DNA from: Branchiostoma floridae
Taxonomy: Eukaryota > Chordata > Leptocardii > Amphioxiformes > Branchiostomatidae
DNA: 64,000 bases
Reading direction: 5' to 3'
Assembly (NCBI RefSeq): GCF_000003815.2
Contig: NC_049987.1
Coordinates: 18,878,383 to 18,942,382, forward strand
The translations under genes were made by a program, and so were the position numbers. Positions 60,519-64,000 of this stretch are shown here, in pieces (the first letter of the stretch is position 1; each line of letters starts with the position of its first letter). Under the pieces are notes generated by a model. It did no database searches. It worked only from the letters and a program-made list of their open reading frames with translations, and was not told the origin of the DNA.

Positions 60519-63282
60519 TCAATTTCTGCCCTCTCTCAACTCCATTGTGTACTCCTCATGCATCTGTTTCTTTTCTTGGGTTGTTACGATGATGAGAAGA
60601 CAAAAGCACCGAGACATCGCAACATAGTTTAGGTCCATGTTCTCTTCTTCATCAAGAGGGGGGTCCAGCAAGATCACCACCTTGCTCTCTAGGCCCTTGA
60701 ACCTTCTAATACTATCAACAGTTATGGCAGATATGTCTGGATGAAGAATGGCCTCTTCTGCATTTTGTGTTGGGATGCTGTGGCTATACCAAAATACTGC
60801 ACAAACATCTTCACTTTCAGCCCTGTCATTGGTGAGGACAACTATGTCTGACATTTTTACGGACTCCCTATGCAAATCAACTATCTCCTCTACCACTAAC
60901 TCAACTCCCTCCTCCAAGCAGTGAAATAGGTGGGCAGGCAGGCTGTCGATCCATTTTACTGGTAGCCCGACAATACCGTGTGCTAGTTCTGCACCTACAG
61001 ATGGAGACAACAGCTTGTGGGAACACTGGAAAATGTTGAAAGTATTGCGGACAACTCTATTCATCAGTTTTGCATTGTTTCTGACCCTTTGTGGGATGCT
61101 GTATTCTGTTCCAAAGTGAACACTTTGGTTGTTGTCAAAGAAAACCCACCTGTACCTTCTGTCTTCATCACTGTCTGCATGCATTAAGTTAACCAGTTCC
61201 ATCCATATGCCATACATGTCCTGACCTTCATCTACAAACACATGTTCATACATGTATCTGTGTGTTGGGTCTCTATACAACATCAGCTTCTGAACACAAT
61301 CACAAACAAGTTTCTTCTTCTCATTATCATACAAAGCACCCACGTCTATTTCTTTTCCTATTATCTTTCTCAAGATGGAAACAAATGTCTTGACGACCAC
61401 CTTTGACTTGGGGAACTCTTGGAATGTCTTTTCCAGGTACAAAGAAAGTGGTTTATTGAAACACATGATCAGGATTCGTTCATTCTGCTTGAGTTTACCT
61501 GCCAGTTGTTTAGCCTTGGCCACAAGTAGCCAGGTCTTACCACTGCCTGCTGGCCCCATGATGTCTTGCTTTGGGACATCCTGTGTCATGATGCTCAACT
61601 GGTCTGCTGTTAGTTTGATGAGCCTCTTGTGTGTGCTGTCAACTACATCTTTGATCAGACAGGGCTCCTTGATGACACGAGGGCCAACAAACCTGCGTCG
61701 TGAACAATAAGTAAACACTGAATGCACTTTTTCTACTTTTCCAGAAACTAATAGAAACAAAACTAAGCACACTTGTTGGTCTGTAAACACTTGTGTCAAC
61801 ACTTGTGTCCCTTGTCACAAGTGTTTACAGACCAACAAGTGAGCTTAGTTTTGTTTCTCTTGGTTGATAGAAAAGTAGTCTCCAAGCAGACCCTACGGTG
61901 CCTTAGACATAGTATCAAAGCTGGCCGAGGAGTACAGCCGGTACCTCTGGTGCCCGTTTGACTCTCTTTTGCCGGCTTTCTCCCTTTGGCCGGCTAGACT
62001 CCTTGACCAGCTTTGATATTATCTCTAAGGTACCGTAGGGTCTGCTTGGAGTATATATAGTACAAAACATTTAATCTACACCTCGTGGACTCAGCTTTTG
62101 GATCCAACTGGCTCTAAAATCACAACTGACATCACACTTCACACTACCAGCTGTGGAAGAGGAACTGTTGGGTGTACAGAAATGAAAATTGATAAGTAGA
62201 CTACAAAATCATTATTATACCAAGATAATTTCAGCTTCCTAGAGTATTTGTAAGTTGGTCAGGTCTAGAGGAACTGATCATCTATCAGACATACAAGGGT
62301 GTGGTAATCTTGAAATTAACTCAGATGATCATAAAATCTGAGCAACAAATTGAGATATCTCAAGAACATATGACCCGTTATGGCTTTACATTTGTGACAA
62401 ATTTCAACTCATTCAATGAAAAAATTGAGCCTAATATAAAATCAGTGGTATTAACTTATTACATCTGGAAAATTAAACTGTTGGTTTCTAGCATGAACAA
62501 ATTAAAGAATGCACAATGTGTGTGTAATTATATAAGTGTGCATACCATATAGCCATCAGTTTATACATGTCCTGGCAAAAGTCTCCTCTCCTCTTGTTCT
62601 GAACGTTCTCATCCCACCACTTTTCAAACTGTTCCATTGACACAAGGTCTTCTCTGAAACAGCCAATTCTTCCCCCAGCCTTGTCTTTAGAACAGTTTGG
62701 CATGACAACGAAGCCAGGATACTTCTGGATCTCCCGCTCTACATTTTGCTCAATCTTCTTTCCTTCCTTCTTGTCAACGTCACTGATACTAAGTCGCTTT
62801 AATGAACAGGTCAAAGCCATCAGATCTTTGTCGAGTTGGTCCTTTGCCTCTACATACTTACGGGCAGTTTTGGTGGCAGCCTTCACTTGGAGGAATATGA
62901 CACCCAATGTTCGATGTATGATTACAAAGTCAGTTTCTCCTCTACACCAATACAAGTCATCGTTCTTCACACTTCCCTTCTCTAAGTTCTGCAAGAGCTC
63001 GTGAAACTTGTGGGAGTGTACCACGAACATGGGCTGCTGTGTTTTGTTCCCAAAGTTCTCTAACATGTCAAAAACATCTTTTTCTGCCAGGTCACCTTTG
63101 TTGTCTGGTTGCATGTCAGGAAAAGTAGGTGGAATCATGAATGTCTTCCTAACATTTGGATGGTTCCAACCAGGGCAGTTTTTATCAATCCAGTGCGATA
63201 TTTCTTCATCAAAACTGCACCCAGGCTTTGTTTCACTTGTCAAGTCTGGTTGTGCTGTATTTTGTATGAATAGACCGTCCAT
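60519..63282 (-). CDS. NERD nuclease-domain / superfamily 1 (UvrD-like) helicase fusion
   Basis: Two coding exons, 63282-62546 and 61692-60519, join in phase 2 (ATATG/GTATGC to GACGCAG/GTTTG) to give 636 residues. Residues about 60-200 match a NERD nuclease-related domain: E67, then ETD at 116-118 and a QVK at 132-134 where most family members have ExK. Residues 273-620 are a superfamily 1 helicase: LTADQ (273-277), Walker A GPAGSGKT (292-299), DEGQD (400-404), FDNNQS (431-436), SIRRFKGLES (573-582) and NYVAMSRCF (601-609). All key ATPase motifs are intact. There is no signal peptide or membrane span. A role in DNA or RNA handling is expected; NERD-helicase fusions are known in bacteria. The in-vivo role is unknown. 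An acceptor (TTTAACAG) just before the ATG indicates a 5' untranslated exon upstream. Confidence 0.85.
61748..61864. repeat. near-perfect hairpin in the NERD-helicase intron
   Basis: The left arm contains AGAAACAAAACTAAG, CTTGTTGGTCTGTAAACAC and TTGTG; the right arm gives their complements in reverse order. Arms are about 45 bp around a loop of about 20 bp. The hairpin lies about 55 bases upstream of the exon 2 acceptor. Confidence 0.85.
61876..62053. mobile_element. small inverted-repeat element next to the hairpin
   Basis: CTCCAAGCAGACCCTACGGT, CCTTAGA and AGTATCAAAGCTGG at the left are complemented at the right (CCAGCTTTGATATT, TCTAAGG, ACCGTAGGGTCTGCTTGGAG). Arms are about 50 bp. Shares its tip, CTCCAAGCAGA, with the 46285-48490 element; a lone end is at about 25995-26085. 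Confidence 0.8.
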
Positions 63283-63365
63283 TTCTCTGTTAAATAAAAG
63301 AAAAACAGTTTTTGTTAATTTAGTTATAAAAAAGCAATGTTCAATAGTATCCCTGCTTCTGGACC

Positions 63366-63930
63366 ATGAAATCCTGTGTTCAAATCCTGGCTCAGTCGAC
63401 AGTCACAGTACTAGTACTTGTCCTTGCTGTTCTTTGCAAGTACGGCATGGCTAAACACTGCAGACGACCACAAAAGAAGGCTCTAATATACAGTGCTCAT
63501 GGGACAAGTACCTTGTGCGACTATTTAGATAACAAAAATGCATTTATGTCTCTGAAGTGTAAGGGCTTGAAATATTTATGGTATAAAATTTGTAAGTTGA
63601 TACACAATTTTTTTAATTGTAATGTCAAAATAGATCTCAAAACCATCATACTAGGTCATAAAACAGATTATCCATTCAAAGTATCCGATACCTATGTCAC
63701 AATCAATTTATTGATTACTAGCAAAATATGGCATATTCAAAAACTGATGCAGAAACCAAAATAAGGGAAATCAGACACGTGACATATACAGATCATTTAA
63801 AGCTGACTGCTTTCTGTACCTTAGCGATGTAAAGAAACAGCACAGAAATGTCTTGTCACGCTTGTAATTAATGTTTCTATTGCACTGTTGTGATTTGTTA
63901 TGTACTGTTTTGTATTTTGAATAAAGCCTG
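63366..63930 (+). mobile_element. probable LINE 3' end
   Basis: The frame to 63764 ends in KVSDTYVTINLLITSKIWHI, in the style of the C-terminus of non-LTR reverse transcriptases (a hydrophobic N-x-L-I-x-x-x-K-W/I pattern). A short A/T-rich tail follows with TTTTGAATAAAGCCTGCT and an A run at about 63930, the usual LINE 3' end. The remainder of the element is missing. Confidence 0.5.
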
Positions 63931-64000
63931 CTAAAAAAATGCATTTATGAATTTGGCTGTTTGTGGTCGTTTTTTGTATCTATCAAATTTGAAAGGCCAA

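Noticed and set aside
63370-63410. tRNA-like GTTCAAATCC B-box word
   Set aside because: No matching A box or cloverleaf upstream; a chance match inside a LINE-like region.

Overview
The window is animal nuclear DNA, most probably from amphioxus (Branchiostoma). It contains intron-rich genes for metazoan proteins (integrin alpha, NXPE family, OSCP, mitochondrial S6), a tRNA-derived SINE, many short inverted-repeat elements, long microsatellites and two assembly gaps. The genus is inferred from the overall gene and repeat style and from the acidic-tail/NHL-repeat membrane protein, which I remember as an expanded amphioxus type. No sequence search was run.

Layout. Positions 1-4400: a SINE with a (TTTG)n tail and a weak, phase-consistent set of three unidentified minus-strand exons (2232-3204). 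Positions 4400-18500: almost entirely repeats, with nested inverted-repeat elements at 4571-5335 and 14600-15880. Positions 18513-21457 (minus): the first two coding exons of an integrin alpha gene; the rest was not found. Positions 21500-33200: non-coding, with a 700 bp inverted-repeat element, a minisatellite, a LINE 3' end and foldback elements. Positions 33292-37041 (plus): a complete four-exon gene for a 561-residue single-pass membrane protein with an extracellular NHL beta-propeller. Positions 40097-43259 (minus): a complete four-exon NXPE-family gene of 577 residues. Positions 43900-50800: a LINE C-terminal fragment and a 2.2 kb inverted-repeat element holding a diverged tandem array. 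Positions 50826-55725 (minus): ATP synthase OSCP (8 exons, 212 residues). Positions 55972-58478 (plus): mitochondrial ribosomal protein bS6m (3 exons, 167 residues). Positions 60519-63282 (minus): a NERD-nuclease/superfamily 1 helicase fusion of 636 residues in two coding exons. Positions 63366-63930: a probable LINE 3' end.

Functional links. OSCP and MRPS6 are both nuclear genes for mitochondrial proteins. They are divergently transcribed from 246 bp that carry two inverted CCAAT boxes. From general knowledge, the human orthologues are also divergent neighbours on 21q22.11, so this pair looks like ancient chordate synteny. The other genes show no common pathway, although the integrin, the NHL-propeller protein and the NXPE protein are all predicted secretory-pathway or membrane proteins. 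The NERD-helicase fusion is the best candidate for an uncharacterised system. All exon joins were made by hand from splice-site consensus, reading-frame phase and family resemblance. Joined lengths divide by three and agree with known family sizes where these are known.
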